DNA of 64,000 nt from Virgibacillus sp. LDC-1 (GCF_030137545.1 NZ_JARUVL010000006.1:57723-121722), one strand, 5' to 3'. Counted from the first letter of the stretch, positions 35,651 to 44,408 are shown. Notes: a model not told the origin generated them from the sequence alone. Program-made: numbers and translations.

Positions 35651-35712
35651 AACAAAAAGCTTTCCATTTTAATCCTTTTCTTGCCAAAAAGTAAAGGATA
35701 ACTGGAAAGCTT
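35651..35712 (-). terminator. Terminator of rpmG
   Basis: A long stem with outer arms AAGCTTTCCA / TGGAAAGCTT (35657-35666 with 35703-35712) and an inner ATCCTTT/AAAGGAT pair, followed by TTTTTGTTT on the minus strand. Confidence 0.75.
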
Positions 35713-35719
35713 CTCGTTT

Positions 35720-35869
35720 TTATTTTGTTTCACGATGTAACGTATGTTTTTTAAGACGTGGACAATATTTCATAAGCTCAAGACGTTCAGGATTTGTACG
35801 CTTATTTTTTGTTGAAATGTAATTGCGATCTCCTGTTTCCGTGCAAGCTAACGTGATGTTTACGCGCAT
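35720..35869 (-). CDS. rpmG: 50S ribosomal protein L33
   Basis: The 49-residue large-subunit protein L33. [19 protein letters not shown] and the end [10 protein letters not shown] are typical. The first CxxC pair is reduced to one Cys (CTET) and the second to KYCPRLK, so it is the zinc-free (C-minus) form. ATG at 35869 follows GGAGGGAAAATTC. B. subtilis rpmGA also lies next to yqgN. Confidence 0.95.
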   Translation of the reverse strand: MRVNITLACTETGDRNYISTKNKRTNPERLELMKYCPRLKKHTLHRETK

Positions 35870-36049
35870 GAATTTTCCCTCCAAACTATCAAATCTTGCC
35901 ATGAACATTCAAATTACTTCATATCAGACTTATTTATAATATCAAATCTTAACCAATCAATCAAGATGCTCTTGTTAAAATTTACTGTTTTCACTTTTGG
36001 TGTTGTATGGTATAACTAATATTGACTAATATTATGGAGGGTAAGAAAA

Positions 36050-36277
36050 ATGATACTTGCAGGATTTGCCATTATTGGCGTAGCAATTGTTTTATTTGTC
36101 TATTCATTTTTTATGAAAGATAAATTTGACGAATTAGAAAATCAAATCGAACAATTATCGATTGCGACGATGCAGGATACATATCAAATGAAGAAAAAAA
36201 TTAAAATATTGGAGGAAGAATTGCTAGGCGATGATATATCTAGCGAACTAGCGTATTCAAAGGAAACAAGCGTTTAA
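36050..36277 (+). CDS. Small membrane protein with coiled coil (YqzD-like position)
   Basis: A 75-residue protein: one N-terminal transmembrane helix (ILAGFAIIGVAIVLFVYSFF) followed by a heptad-like coiled coil (DELENQIEQLSIATMQDTYQMKKKIKILEEELL). ATG after TGGAGGG. It lies 50 bases before the YceG-like gene and both are probably in one transcript. In B. subtilis the pair yqzD-yqzC near pbpA has the same arrangement, but I assign it by layout only. Function unknown. Confidence 0.7.
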   Translation: MILAGFAIIGVAIVLFVYSFFMKDKFDELENQIEQLSIATMQDTYQMKKKIKILEEELLGDDISSELAYSKETSV

Positions 36278-36327
36278 ATCCTTCAAAGTGAGCAAGTAAA
36301 AATTAGAGAAAAGCAAGGTGACTAGAA

Positions 36328-36891
36328 GTGAAATATTTTATACGCTCGTTTTCTATAGGGCTCTTTACGGCGGGTCTCATTCTTCTCGCTGTATTTTACT
36401 TTTTCGATAACCCTGAAAAAGCTGCACAAAATATGTCAGTAGACGAAATGATCTCAGAAATGAAAGATAAAGGATATCGAGTCTTAACAGAATCAGAGTA
36501 CATTACATTATCCGTAAATGGAGATACAAGCAAACAGGCTGTTAAGCCAGACTCTGGTGAAAACTCCAAAAAAGATAATGATTCACAATCAACAAAAGAA
36601 GATAATTCTGATAGCACAGATACAAATACAGCTAAAGATGACAAAGATCAGTCGAACCCTGTAGAAGAAACGAAAAAAGAAGAAGTAAAAACATATACAG
36701 TCAAGATTGAATCTGGCATGCCATCATCTAAAATTGGGGACATGCTTGAAAGCAATAAAATAATTGACGATGCTTCTAAATTTAATCAATATCTTGAAAA
36801 AGAAAATTACAGTACTCGCGTTCAACAAGGCGAGTTTAAAGTAAACAGCGGAATGAGCTTTTTTGAAATTGCAGAGGCAATTACAAGATAG
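36328..36891 (+). CDS. MltG/YceG-like N-terminal-domain protein, no catalytic domain
   Basis: A 187-residue membrane-anchored protein. After an N-terminal helix (about 9-25) comes a short conserved region (MSVDEMISEMKDKGYRVLTES), a long Ser/Asp/Lys-rich linker (about 70-125), and a C-terminal LysM-like subdomain (YTVKIESGMPSSKIGDML ... GEFKVNSGMSFFEIAEAI). That subdomain resembles the first part of the endolytic transglycosylase MltG, but the protein ends before the catalytic Glu domain. It may bind peptidoglycan or act as a regulator. It is convergent with pbpA and shares its terminator. Confidence 0.7.
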   Translation: MKYFIRSFSIGLFTAGLILLAVFYFFDNPEKAAQNMSVDEMISEMKDKGYRVLTESEYITLSVNGDTSKQAVKPDSGENSKKDNDSQSTKEDNSDSTDTNTAKDDKDQSNPVEETKKEEVKTYTVKIESGMPSSKIGDMLESNKIIDDASKFNQYLEKENYSTRVQQGEFKVNSGMSFFEIAEAITR

Positions 36892-36904
36892 ATAAACTTA
36901 AATA

Positions 36905-36950
36905 AGCAGGCAGCTTTCTCCTATCGGAAAAGCTGCCTGCTTTCATTTAT
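36905..36950. terminator. Terminator between the YceG-like gene and pbpA
   Basis: A 13-bp GC-rich stem AGCAGGCAGCTTT with its complement (36905-36917, 36928-36941) followed by TTTCATTTATT on the plus strand. It probably also serves pbpA, whose stop is at 36959. Confidence 0.75.
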
Positions 36951-36958
36951 TATTCAGC

Positions 36959-39070
36959 TTATTCTTCTGATTCCGTCTCTTCTTTCGCATCTGTTACATT
37001 TTCTTTTGCACGTTCTTCCTTTAATTCAAAATACGTGTCTAAAATGCCTTTTCCAATCGTTTTGTTACTTGGATGCTGGCTACTGCTAAGTCCAGTATTT
37101 GGAATAATAACCGCAAAGGCCACTTCAGGATCATCATATGGAGCATAGCCTACTAATATGTGATTTTCTGTATCCGCAAGCTTTTTCCCATCTTTATATA
37201 CTTCATTCTCTGCTGTACCCGTTTTCCCTGCTGCTTTATACGGTTCGTTCGCAAACACACTAGCAGTTCCTGTAGTAAAAACTCTTCTAAAACCTTTTTG
37301 TACGCGTTCAATATATGCATCTTTCATTTGAATTCGATTGAGTACTTCTGGATGAATCGTTCGAAAAACCGGTCCTACATCTTTTTCAGAAGGGCTAGGC
37401 TCGCGAATTTCTTTCACAAAATGGGGCTTCACGCGATATCCACCATTCGCTATCGTTGACACATATTGTGCAAGCTGCAATGCTGTATAGGTATCATACT
37501 GTCCGATAGAATAATGAAGTAAATTCCCTGCCAATGGTGCGTTCCCTTTAAATCCACTTGATTCATATGGGAAGTCAACTCCTGTTTTCACACCTAAGCC
37601 AAACTGACTAAAATAATTACGCATTTTTAAGAACGGATCACCCTTAAAATTGACGGGTGTATTATTTGGTGTCGAATATTCGCCAGCCATACGAAGTGCA
37701 ATATGAAACATATATACGTTGGAGGATTTCTCTAATGCATATAAATCATCAACCCACCCCATATTTTTGTAAGACTTCATCGTAGGTGTACCTTTTATTT
37801 TAATTGGACTATCATATAATCGCGTTCCAGGAGAAATAACTCCTTCTTCATATCCTGCTAAAACTGTTGCTCCCTTTACCGAAGATCCTGGTCGATGAGC
37901 ATCATATAACGCCTTATAATCCGCATTTTCGTATTTATTTGTTTTCCGGTTATAATGCTGTGCAGAAACACCTAATAGTTCCCCTGTTTTCGGATTCATG
38001 ACAACGGCAATCGCATCTTCTAAATATCTGTTTAGTGATGGCAGCTTATTAATTGTTTTTTTCAATTCCTCACGAACAATTTTATCTAGCCTCTCTTGAA
38101 ATTCCATATCAATGGTAAGCACAAGATCCTTGCCACGCTCACCTTTGACAACTGTTTCCATATCTACAACTTGCCCATTCTTATTTGTCGTATATTCGAT
38201 TTTTTCCTTCCTACCACGAAGCACATCCTCATACTGCTCTTCTAAGCCACTAATACCGACACGGTCGTTCCTACTATAGCCTTTCGCTAAGTAATATTCC
38301 ATGCTCTCACGAGGTATTCCTCTTTTTTCATCCGTAATGTTGCCAATAATGCTGCGCACTGTATCTTTATATGGATATGCACGATTCCAATCTGTTGTAG
38401 CGTTAATACCTGGCATTTCATTTAAATGCTCTGCTACACGAGCATATTCCTCAGGAGTTACTCCATTATTCTTTACAATTTGTGGTGTTAACGAATACGC
38501 TTTATCTAGTTCCTTTTTAATCAAGATAATTTCTAAATCCTGTTCATCATAATGACTAATTTCTTCTTCGGTAATGCGATCAAGAATAGTTTGATACTGT
38601 TCTCCGGGTTCCATATCTGCTGCTTCTTTTTGACTCAACCTTTTTTCTGCTTCATCGGAATGAAGCAAGTACCAATATTCTTTTTTATCACGATCTGTTA
38701 TCCGAGCTATTTGTTTTTTCTTTTCTTTTGGATCTTTATCAAACATTGAAATGTATTTAGCAAGCCTTTCTGCCACTTCTAACCGATCGTCTGCTTGCAC
38801 ACCCTTTGGTGGCGTATACGTGATTGCATAAAGGGCTTCATTATCTACGACTACATTATGATTACGGTCATAAATTTTCCCTCGCGGTACAGGGACACTT
38901 GTAGTATCTTGAATTGTTCGGTCAATTTCTTCTTGAAAACTCTCCCCATTCAATATTTGTACAACACCAAGCTGTAATATCAATACTGAAAATAATATAA
39001 ACACAACAAAAAATAATATATTTAAACGAAAAGGAAGCTGTGCTTTTTTCTTCTTTTTCTTTTTATTCAT
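36959..39070 (-). CDS. pbpA: Class B penicillin-binding protein (PBP2a/PbpA type)
   Basis: A monofunctional transpeptidase for side-wall peptidoglycan, 703 residues. A very basic N-terminus (NKKKKKKK) and one membrane helix (about 16-37) precede the dimerisation domain and the transpeptidase domain. Active-site motifs: PGSSVKGA (SxxK serine), EKSSNVY (SxN) and AAGKTGTAE (KTG). The C-terminal tail is acidic. Next to the yqgE-like MFS gene and sodA, as in B. subtilis, where PbpA helps maintain rod shape and supports spore outgrowth. Confidence 0.94.
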   Translation of the reverse strand: MNKKKKKKKAQLPFRLNILFFVVFILFSVLILQLGVVQILNGESFQEEIDRTIQDTTSVPVPRGKIYDRNHNVVVDNEALYAITYTPPKGVQADDRLEVAERLAKYISMFDKDPKEKKKQIARITDRDKKEYWYLLHSDEAEKRLSQKEAADMEPGEQYQTILDRITEEEISHYDEQDLEIILIKKELDKAYSLTPQIVKNNGVTPEEYARVAEHLNEMPGINATTDWNRAYPYKDTVRSIIGNITDEKRGIPRESMEYYLAKGYSRNDRVGISGLEEQYEDVLRGRKEKIEYTTNKNGQVVDMETVVKGERGKDLVLTIDMEFQERLDKIVREELKKTINKLPSLNRYLEDAIAVVMNPKTGELLGVSAQHYNRKTNKYENADYKALYDAHRPGSSVKGATVLAGYEEGVISPGTRLYDSPIKIKGTPTMKSYKNMGWVDDLYALEKSSNVYMFHIALRMAGEYSTPNNTPVNFKGDPFLKMRNYFSQFGLGVKTGVDFPYESSGFKGNAPLAGNLLHYSIGQYDTYTALQLAQYVSTIANGGYRVKPHFVKEIREPSPSEKDVGPVFRTIHPEVLNRIQMKDAYIERVQKGFRRVFTTGTASVFANEPYKAAGKTGTAENEVYKDGKKLADTENHILVGYAPYDDPEVAFAVIIPNTGLSSSQHPSNKTIGKGILDTYFELKEERAKENVTDAKEETESEE

Positions 39071-39156
39071 GTTACTCCCCCATTACCTTAAACTATATAT
39101 TTCATTACATGTGTATTTTTAATTATAACATCTATTATAAGGGGAAGCTAAGACCT

Positions 39157-40428
39157 TTATCGATTTTTTTCATCTGTCATTTGATATTTGACTAATGTTT
39201 CCTTATTCGGAATACTTTTTAAATATATATCCTTAATAAAGAAGTAGATAAACAAATGACCTGTTCCAAAAACAAGCAACAGCACAGGAATAATTTTTTC
39301 TGCTTCTATAAGTGTAACTCCACCTATGAACACGAGAATGGAAACTACTCTTCCGATATTAACGTATAGCTCTCTTACTACGATATATTCTACTCTAAGC
39401 TCCTTTGCCTTCCATGCTTTCCCAATTACATCATAGGTTAATGAAAAGTATGGAACATTAATAATTGGATACGCAATTCCAATCAAAATGCCATAAATTA
39501 TTAATGAAACATAGCTCAATTGAAACAGAATGATAATCAAAGAAAAATAAAGTATTACACTTCCAAATAATATAGCCTTTTTTCGTGAATGTGGTTTAAT
39601 ATATTTTGTTGCTAAAAAGTAAAACACAAAAGACAAACCGGAAAAATATAAATTAAACATTCCTAATGCGAGTTCACTATTTGTTACAAGGTAAATCCAT
39701 ATCGTTATAACAAATGTAAAAATCCCTTCCCGTAATCCTTGAAAGATATGCGCATTTAAAATACGCTTCCAATTATTATTCTGTTTTCTTTCTTCAAGCA
39801 CACGTCGAAAGTAAAAGTCACCTTCTGCTTGACGTCGTTTTAGAAAGAAGCTGGCAGAAACAGCACCGATAAACAACAAAAACGATATGGTGAAAATAGT
39901 AGTATATCCTATATTATCTGGGAGATTTGCAATGATGAAGCCTGCGCTAAGAGGAGCAACCATACCTCCGAATGATTGTAGAATACCAAGAAACCCATTA
40001 AAAAAATCTCGCGTTTCTGGTTCAGTGATTTCAAAGGTAAGTACATTAAACGCTAACCAATAAAAGCCATAGCCAATTCCTAGTAAGCTTCCTAGCAAAA
40101 AATTAAACGTTGCAGCTTTCTCACCAATAATTAACACAAAGAGAAAAAAAAGCGATAAAAAAATAACCCCAAGACGAAGAACGATGATTCGATCGACCTT
40201 TTTGGCAATTTTTCCTGCAAAAATGAATGTAGTAGGTTGAAATAAAAAAATTGCCAGATTATACATAGCAATTGTTAAATAATCTCCTGCTTGTTTCCAT
40301 AAGTAAACATTTACAAATGTATTTGAAAGGAATATACCCAAAGAATATAATCCACCAATAACTAAAAGTAGCACTAGATCTCGATTAATACCGTCTTTTC
40401 CGACAACGTGCTGGATAATTTTTTGCAT
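39157..40428 (-). CDS. yqgE: Major facilitator superfamily transporter (YqgE-like)
   Basis: A 423-residue membrane protein with about twelve transmembrane helices and a central cytoplasmic loop rich in Arg and Lys (FLKRRQAEGDFYFRRVLEERKQ). The loop after helix 2 contains GKIAKKVDR, an MFS-like motif A variant. Substrate unknown. The position between pbpA and sodA matches B. subtilis yqgE, which is the main reason for the name. Confidence 0.82.
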   Translation of the reverse strand: MQKIIQHVVGKDGINRDLVLLLVIGGLYSLGIFLSNTFVNVYLWKQAGDYLTIAMYNLAIFLFQPTTFIFAGKIAKKVDRIIVLRLGVIFLSLFFLFVLIIGEKAATFNFLLGSLLGIGYGFYWLAFNVLTFEITEPETRDFFNGFLGILQSFGGMVAPLSAGFIIANLPDNIGYTTIFTISFLLFIGAVSASFFLKRRQAEGDFYFRRVLEERKQNNNWKRILNAHIFQGLREGIFTFVITIWIYLVTNSELALGMFNLYFSGLSFVFYFLATKYIKPHSRKKAILFGSVILYFSLIIILFQLSYVSLIIYGILIGIAYPIINVPYFSLTYDVIGKAWKAKELRVEYIVVRELYVNIGRVVSILVFIGGVTLIEAEKIIPVLLLVFGTGHLFIYFFIKDIYLKSIPNKETLVKYQMTDEKNR

Positions 40429-40529
40429 GATTCATTGCTCCTTTGCTTTCACATTTAGTTTGAGCAATTCATGCACAAATATTCAAGAATAGACGTCACT
40501 TGTTTGAAACTAAGGAAATCACCATTGAA

Positions 40530-40575
40530 GCTGCCAAAAAAAATGAACATAGGAAGAATTCCCATGTTCATTTTA
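40530..40575 (-). terminator. Terminator of sodA
   Basis: A 10-bp stem AAATGAACAT / ATGTTCATTT (40541-40550 with 40564-40573), with six or more U on the minus side. Confidence 0.75.
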
Positions 40576-40583
40576 ATTAAAGT

Positions 40584-41195
40584 TTATTTTGCTGCGTTAT
40601 AATTTTTTGTTACTTCATCCCAATTTACTACATTCCAGAATGCTGCAACATAATCAGGACGCTTATTTTGATATTTTAAGTAGTATGCATGCTCCCAAAC
40701 ATCCAAGCCTAATAATGGCGTCTTTCCTTCCATTAATGGGTTGTCTTGGTTTGGCGTGCTTATCACTTCTAATTCGCCATTATTTAAAACTAACCAAGCC
40801 CAGCCTGAGCCAAAACGAGTTTTAGCTGCTGTTTCGAATGGTTCTTTAAATTTATCGAAGCTACCAAACGTTCCATTAATCTTATCAGCCAGCTCACCAG
40901 TTGGTTCACCACCGCCATTAGGGGAAAGTACTTTCCAGAATAAGCTATGGTTTGCATGACCACCACCATTATTACGTACTGCTGTACGAATATCTGCTGG
41001 AACTGCATCCATGTTACTAATAAGCTCTTCTAATGATTTGTTTTGAAGATCTGCATGTCCCTCGATTGCACCATTAAGATTCGTTACATACGTGTTATGA
41101 TGCTTTGTATGGTGAATGTTCATTGTTTCTTTATCAATAGTAGGCTCCAATGCATCATATGCATAAGGTAGTTCAGGTAATTCAAATTTTGCCAT
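40584..41195 (-). CDS. sodA: Superoxide dismutase, Mn-type
   Basis: Dismutates superoxide in the cytosol. The 203 residues include the four metal ligands: His in [12 protein letters not shown], His in [11 protein letters not shown], and Asp/His in [27 protein letters not shown] and WAWLVLN are typical, and the glutamine/glycine pattern fits the manganese form; cambialistic use of iron cannot be excluded. ATG after TGAGGAGGAAT. Monocistronic, with its own candidate promoter and terminator. Confidence 0.95.
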   Translation of the reverse strand: MAKFELPELPYAYDALEPTIDKETMNIHHTKHHNTYVTNLNGAIEGHADLQNKSLEELISNMDAVPADIRTAVRNNGGGHANHSLFWKVLSPNGGGEPTGELADKINGTFGSFDKFKEPFETAAKTRFGSGWAWLVLNNGELEVISTPNQDNPLMEGKTPLLGLDVWEHAYYLKYQNKRPDYVAAFWNVVNWDEVTKNYNAAK

Positions 41196-41255
41196 AAATA
41201 ATTCCTCCTCAAAATTCTTTAATATAAAGGGTAAGCTTACGTCCCTTTCAAAATT

Positions 41256-41284
41256 AGGTTATCAAAGGTTTAGAAAACTTGCAA
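41256..41284 (-). promoter_or_regulatory. Candidate sodA promoter
   Basis: On the minus strand TTGCAA (41279-41284), 17 bases, TAACCT (41256-41261), about 60 bases before the sodA start. Confidence 0.4.
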
Positions 41285-41324
41285 ACCATTTGCACGATAA
41301 AAATGGTGTTAAAGGAAATTTATG

Positions 41325-41352
41325 CACAAAAAAAGCAACTTATCGTTGCTTA
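41325..41352 (-). terminator. Terminator of the tRNA operon
   Basis: A short stem AAGCAAC / GTTGCTT (about 41333-41351) followed by TTTTTTTGTGC on the minus strand, eleven bases after tRNA-Phe. Confidence 0.65.
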
Positions 41353-41362
41353 TAATCGTTAA

Positions 41363-41438
41363 TGGTGGCTCGGGACGGAATCGAACCGCCGACACAAGGA
41401 TTTTCAGTCCTTTGCTCTACCGACTGAGCTACCGAGCC
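41363..41438 (-). tRNA. tRNA-Phe (GAA)
   Basis: A full cloverleaf of 76 bases with an encoded CCA. Acceptor GGCTCGG / CCGAGCC, anticodon loop CTGAAAA, T loop TTCGATT. It is the last gene of the tRNA operon. Its first 26 bases are repeated twice upstream (41597-41622 and 41781-41805). Confidence 0.97.
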
Positions 41439-41805
41439 ATATAATGTATGAATTTTTTAAAATGTGTCCTCGCTCGTAAACTTATTTCGATGTCTTTTCA
41501 AGGAAGCATTCTTTGCTCGTCGTGTTGCATGCTTTTCTGTGAAGTCGCACTCCTCGCAAGCCTGCACATAGGTGCTTATCATGGAAGGTTGCGGCTTGCT
41601 CTACCGACTGAGCTACCGAGCCATATAATGTATGAATTTTTTAAAACTTGTCCTCGCTCGTTAACTTGTTTCGATGTTTTTCGAGGAAGTATTCTTTGCT
41701 CGTCGTGTTGCATGCTTATTCCGTGAAGTCGCACTCTTCGCATGCCTGCACATAGGTGCTTATCATGGAAGGTTGCGGCTTGCTCTACCGACTGAGCTAC
41801 CGAGC
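41413..41805 (-). repeat. Two tandem 184-bp units built on the 5' half of tRNA-Phe
   Basis: The 26-base 5' part of tRNA-Phe (acceptor strand, D arm) occurs three times at exact 184-base intervals: in the intact gene (41413-41438), at 41597-41622, and at 41781-41805 where the last base is changed. Between them lie two related 158-base spacers, about 93 percent identical by eye, with internal substitutions and compensating small indels. Ends of the spacers (ATATAATGTATGAATTTTTT and CATGGAAGGTTGCGGCT) are identical. The truncated copies lack the anticodon and T arms and cannot be functional tRNAs. Confidence 0.88.
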
Positions 41806-41830
41806 GTTAATTCTTCTAATTACATATGTA

Positions 41831-41923
41831 TGGAGGAGGTAGAGGGATTCGAACCCCCGCGGGCTTTGACACCCCTGTCGGTTTTCAAGACCGATCCCTT
41901 CAGCCAGACTTGGGTATACCTCC
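41831..41923 (-). tRNA. tRNA-Ser (TGA)
   Basis: A 93-base tRNA with a long variable arm, encoded CCA and anticodon TGA (loop CTTGAAA). Acceptor GGAGGTA / TACCTCC. The discriminator base is U73 (complement of A at 41834), while bacterial serine tRNAs nearly always have G73. Confidence 0.95.
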
Positions 41924-41933
41924 GAGATATTAA

Positions 41934-42010
41934 TGGTGGACCCTGCAGGACTCGAACCTGCGACCGATCGGTTATGAGCCGATAGCTCTAACCAACTGAG
42001 CTAAGGGTCC
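41934..42010 (-). tRNA. tRNA-Ile2 (CAT, lysidine type)
   Basis: A 77-base tRNA with encoded CCA, acceptor GGACCCT / AGGGTCC and anticodon CAT. The body closely resembles the B. subtilis tRNA-Ile2 (starting GGACC, ATCGGCTCATAACCGAT arm), whose C34 is changed to lysidine by TilS, and not the elongator Met tRNA found two genes upstream. Confidence 0.85.
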
Positions 42011-42027
42011 GTTTATCAAATTATTAA

Positions 42028-42104
42028 TGGGGCGATCGGTGGGGATCGAACCCACGGATGCCGGAGCCACAATCCGGTGCGTTAACCACTTCGCCACGAC
42101 CGCC
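42028..42104 (-). tRNA. tRNA-His (GTG)
   Basis: Anticodon GTG, encoded CCA, discriminator C73 and an encoded G-1 (42104), the identity pair for HisRS. Acceptor GCGGTCG / CGATCGC with one G-U pair. Confidence 0.96.
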
Positions 42105-42119
42105 ATAATGATGTAAAGT

Positions 42120-42196
42120 TGGTAGCGGCGGAGGGGATCGAACCCCCGACCTCACGGGTATGAACCGTACGCTCTCGCCAGCTGAGCTACACCGCC
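42120..42196 (-). tRNA. tRNA-Met (CAT), elongator
   Basis: A 77-base tRNA with acceptor GGCGGTG / CGCCGC-type pairing, anticodon CAT (GGTTCATACCC) and encoded CCA. The sequence is close to B. subtilis elongator tRNA-Met. It lacks the unpaired 1-72 of initiator tRNA. Confidence 0.93.
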
Positions 42197-42200
42197 AAAT

Positions 42201-42275
42201 TGGCTCCACAGGTAGGATTCGAACCTACGACCGATCGGTTAACAGCCGATTGCTCTACCACTGAGCTACTGTGGA
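42201..42275 (-). tRNA. tRNA-Asn (GTT)
   Basis: A 75-base tRNA with acceptor TCCACAG / CTGTGGA, anticodon GTT (GGCTGTTAACC) and encoded CCA. First gene of the operon Asn-Met-His-Ile2-Ser-Phe. Confidence 0.96.
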
Positions 42276-42387
42276 AAAATATCAACATCATTTTTATTAT
42301 TTGTCGTTTGCAAAGACATTTAGGAACTTATTCCCACTCACTCAATTGTGATTCCTAAACCATTTTTTCAAAATGACAACGAAATAT

Positions 42388-42416
42388 AATTTATCACGTT
42401 CGACAAAAACTGTCAA
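42388..42416 (-). promoter_or_regulatory. Promoter of the tRNA operon
   Basis: On the minus strand TTGACA (42411-42416), exactly 17 bases, TAAATT (42388-42393), about 110 bases before tRNA-Asn. The remainder of the 42276-42590 gap holds only the leader and the Na/Pi gene terminator. Confidence 0.75.
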
Positions 42417-42540
42417 GCACTTTTTTATCAACTATGTATTCGCATTCTTGTTATGACGACAATAATTACTATAGCATTTTCTAAAAGGGAATTCAACATA
42501 AAAATTATTTTCGGAAAACGATACGCTATACAGAAAATTA

Positions 42541-42582
42541 AAAAAGATAAGAAAGGGATGTTCCTATTAATCCCTTTCTTAT
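42541..42582 (-). terminator. Terminator of the Na/Pi cotransporter gene
   Basis: A perfect 12-bp stem ATAAGAAAGGGA with its complement (42547-42558, 42571-42582), followed by CTTTTTAA on the minus strand. Confidence 0.75.
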
Positions 42583-42590
42583 AAAACATT

Positions 42591-44216
42591 TTAGTCTGAA
42601 AGTACTTCTTCAGCTATATTAACAGCATGGTCTCCTATACGTTCCAAATTACTGATAATATCAACGAAAACAATACCTGCTGAACCAGTACATAGGCCTT
42701 CATTCATTCGAATGATGTGTTTTTTACGGTAGGTTCGTTCCATTTTATCAATCTGATCTTCTTTTTGAATAACAGCTAGTGCTTCTTCTCTATTCATACT
42801 TTCGAGTGCTTTAATTGCTTGTTTTACCGTAAGAATTGTTAAATCAAACATATTATTTAAGTCTTCCTGTGCTTGCTCTGTTATCGTCACCTTATTTGAA
42901 ATTTTATAATCAATGAGCTCGATAATATTTTCAAAGTGATCACCGATACGTTCAACATCTCTAACTGTATCCATTAGCGCAGTATGCTTTGCACTTTCTA
43001 ACTCTGACATAGAACCGCCTGAAATCTCCACAAGATATTCGGTGATTTTTCTATCAAGATTATTTAACGCACCTTCAATTTGCATTGCCATTTCCGAATG
43101 CTTTTGCTGATGTGTTGTTAAATAAAGATTCGTTTCTTCAAGGCCTTTGTACGCATATTCACCCATACGGATGATTTCTGCCTTTGCCTGATCGAGCGCA
43201 AGTGTCGAAGATTGCTGAATAAAAATAGGATCTAAATGTTTCGGCTTATACTCTACAATTACATCTTGCCCAGGAATTAGTTTCGTGACTATCCAAGCCA
43301 ATGCTCCAATGAATGGAAATTGAATAATCGTATTGGCTATATTAAAGCTTCCATGTGCAAAAGCAATCGTCATTTCTGGATTCAGTGAGAATTGTCCTTG
43401 AAGTAAATAAATAAACTTCGTAAACAATCCTAAGAACACTATAAATACGGTAGCTCCTACTAAGTTAAAGATTACATGTGTGTAAGCAGCTCGTTTTGCA
43501 GCAACAGAAGCTCCTAAAGACGCTAAAATTGCTGTAATTGTAGTTCCAATATTATCTCCAAAGAGAACAGGGATGGCAGCTTGTAATTCAATTGCTCCCT
43601 CCGCAAATAACCCTTGCAAAATTCCGATTGTTGCACTAGAACTTTGTACAATTAATGTAAATATTGTTCCAATAACTACACCTAAAATAGGACTTTGACT
43701 CATATCTAATGTAAGCTGTTGGAATGCCTCTAAACTTCTTAATGGTGACATCCCACTACTCATTAACTCCAAGCCAAAAAATAAAGCCCCAAATCCAAAT
43801 ACGGCTTGTCCAATTGCAGTTACTTTTTTATGCTTAAAGAAAAATAAAAGAAAGCTACCGAGCGCAATAATCGGTAATGCATACTCACCAATATCAATAC
43901 CAATTATAAATGCTGTTACAGTTGTTCCGATATTTGCCCCCATGATAACACCAATAGCTTGTCTTAACGTCATGAAGCCCGCGTTTACTAGTCCAACCGT
44001 AAGCACAGTTGTTCCTGAACTACTTTGGATTAATATGGTAACAATTATTCCCGCTAATACACCCAAAAATGGGTTGCTTGTGAATCGATCCAAAATATCT
44101 CGAAGTCGATCACCAGCAGATCTTTGTAAACCCTCTCCCATATACTTTATTCCAAGAAGAAATATTCCTAATCCACCTATAAATTCAAATAGGAGTGTTT
44201 GAATATCAATTTCCAA
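42591..44216 (-). CDS. Na/Pi cotransporter family protein with C-terminal PhoU domain
   Basis: A 541-residue membrane protein of the NptA/YjbB type. Two inverted half-repeats carry the QSSS signatures (LIQSSSGTTVLTVGLV and LIVQSSSATIGIL), each followed by GxNIGTT (GANIGTTVTA, GDNIGTTITA). About eight to nine helices end near residue 310. The remaining 200 residues are helical PhoU-like repeats (DTVRDVERIGDHFENIIELI, ISNLERIGDHAVNIAEEV). Probably imports or exports phosphate with sodium; direction is not known. The start is a TTG at 44216 with GGAG five bases upstream. Confidence 0.9.
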   Translation of the reverse strand: MEIDIQTLLFEFIGGLGIFLLGIKYMGEGLQRSAGDRLRDILDRFTSNPFLGVLAGIIVTILIQSSSGTTVLTVGLVNAGFMTLRQAIGVIMGANIGTTVTAFIIGIDIGEYALPIIALGSFLLFFFKHKKVTAIGQAVFGFGALFFGLELMSSGMSPLRSLEAFQQLTLDMSQSPILGVVIGTIFTLIVQSSSATIGILQGLFAEGAIELQAAIPVLFGDNIGTTITAILASLGASVAAKRAAYTHVIFNLVGATVFIVFLGLFTKFIYLLQGQFSLNPEMTIAFAHGSFNIANTIIQFPFIGALAWIVTKLIPGQDVIVEYKPKHLDPIFIQQSSTLALDQAKAEIIRMGEYAYKGLEETNLYLTTHQQKHSEMAMQIEGALNNLDRKITEYLVEISGGSMSELESAKHTALMDTVRDVERIGDHFENIIELIDYKISNKVTITEQAQEDLNNMFDLTILTVKQAIKALESMNREEALAVIQKEDQIDKMERTYRKKHIIRMNEGLCTGSAGIVFVDIISNLERIGDHAVNIAEEVLSD

Positions 44217-44408
44217 CGGTACTCCATCCCTTCAAATGCTAAGATTATATGTGACACCTTCTCCATTATTGTAAATTCATAACGCTTTGTAAAGTATCTT
44301 TCGACATACTTAACATTAAATTTACAATTAATTAAAATATATATATAAAATCATCCATTTCTATCTCATTGATTCCCCAAATAAATCTTTTTCATTCGAA
44401 GTGGCTTA

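Noticed and set aside
41448..41985. Two overlapping open frames of 92 and 103 codons across the tRNA region
   Set aside because: They run through the tRNA-Phe repeats and through tRNA-Ser and tRNA-Ile2 on the opposite strand. The predicted peptides contain classic spurious tRNA translations (EGFEPPRAL, RTRTCDRS). No ribosome site.
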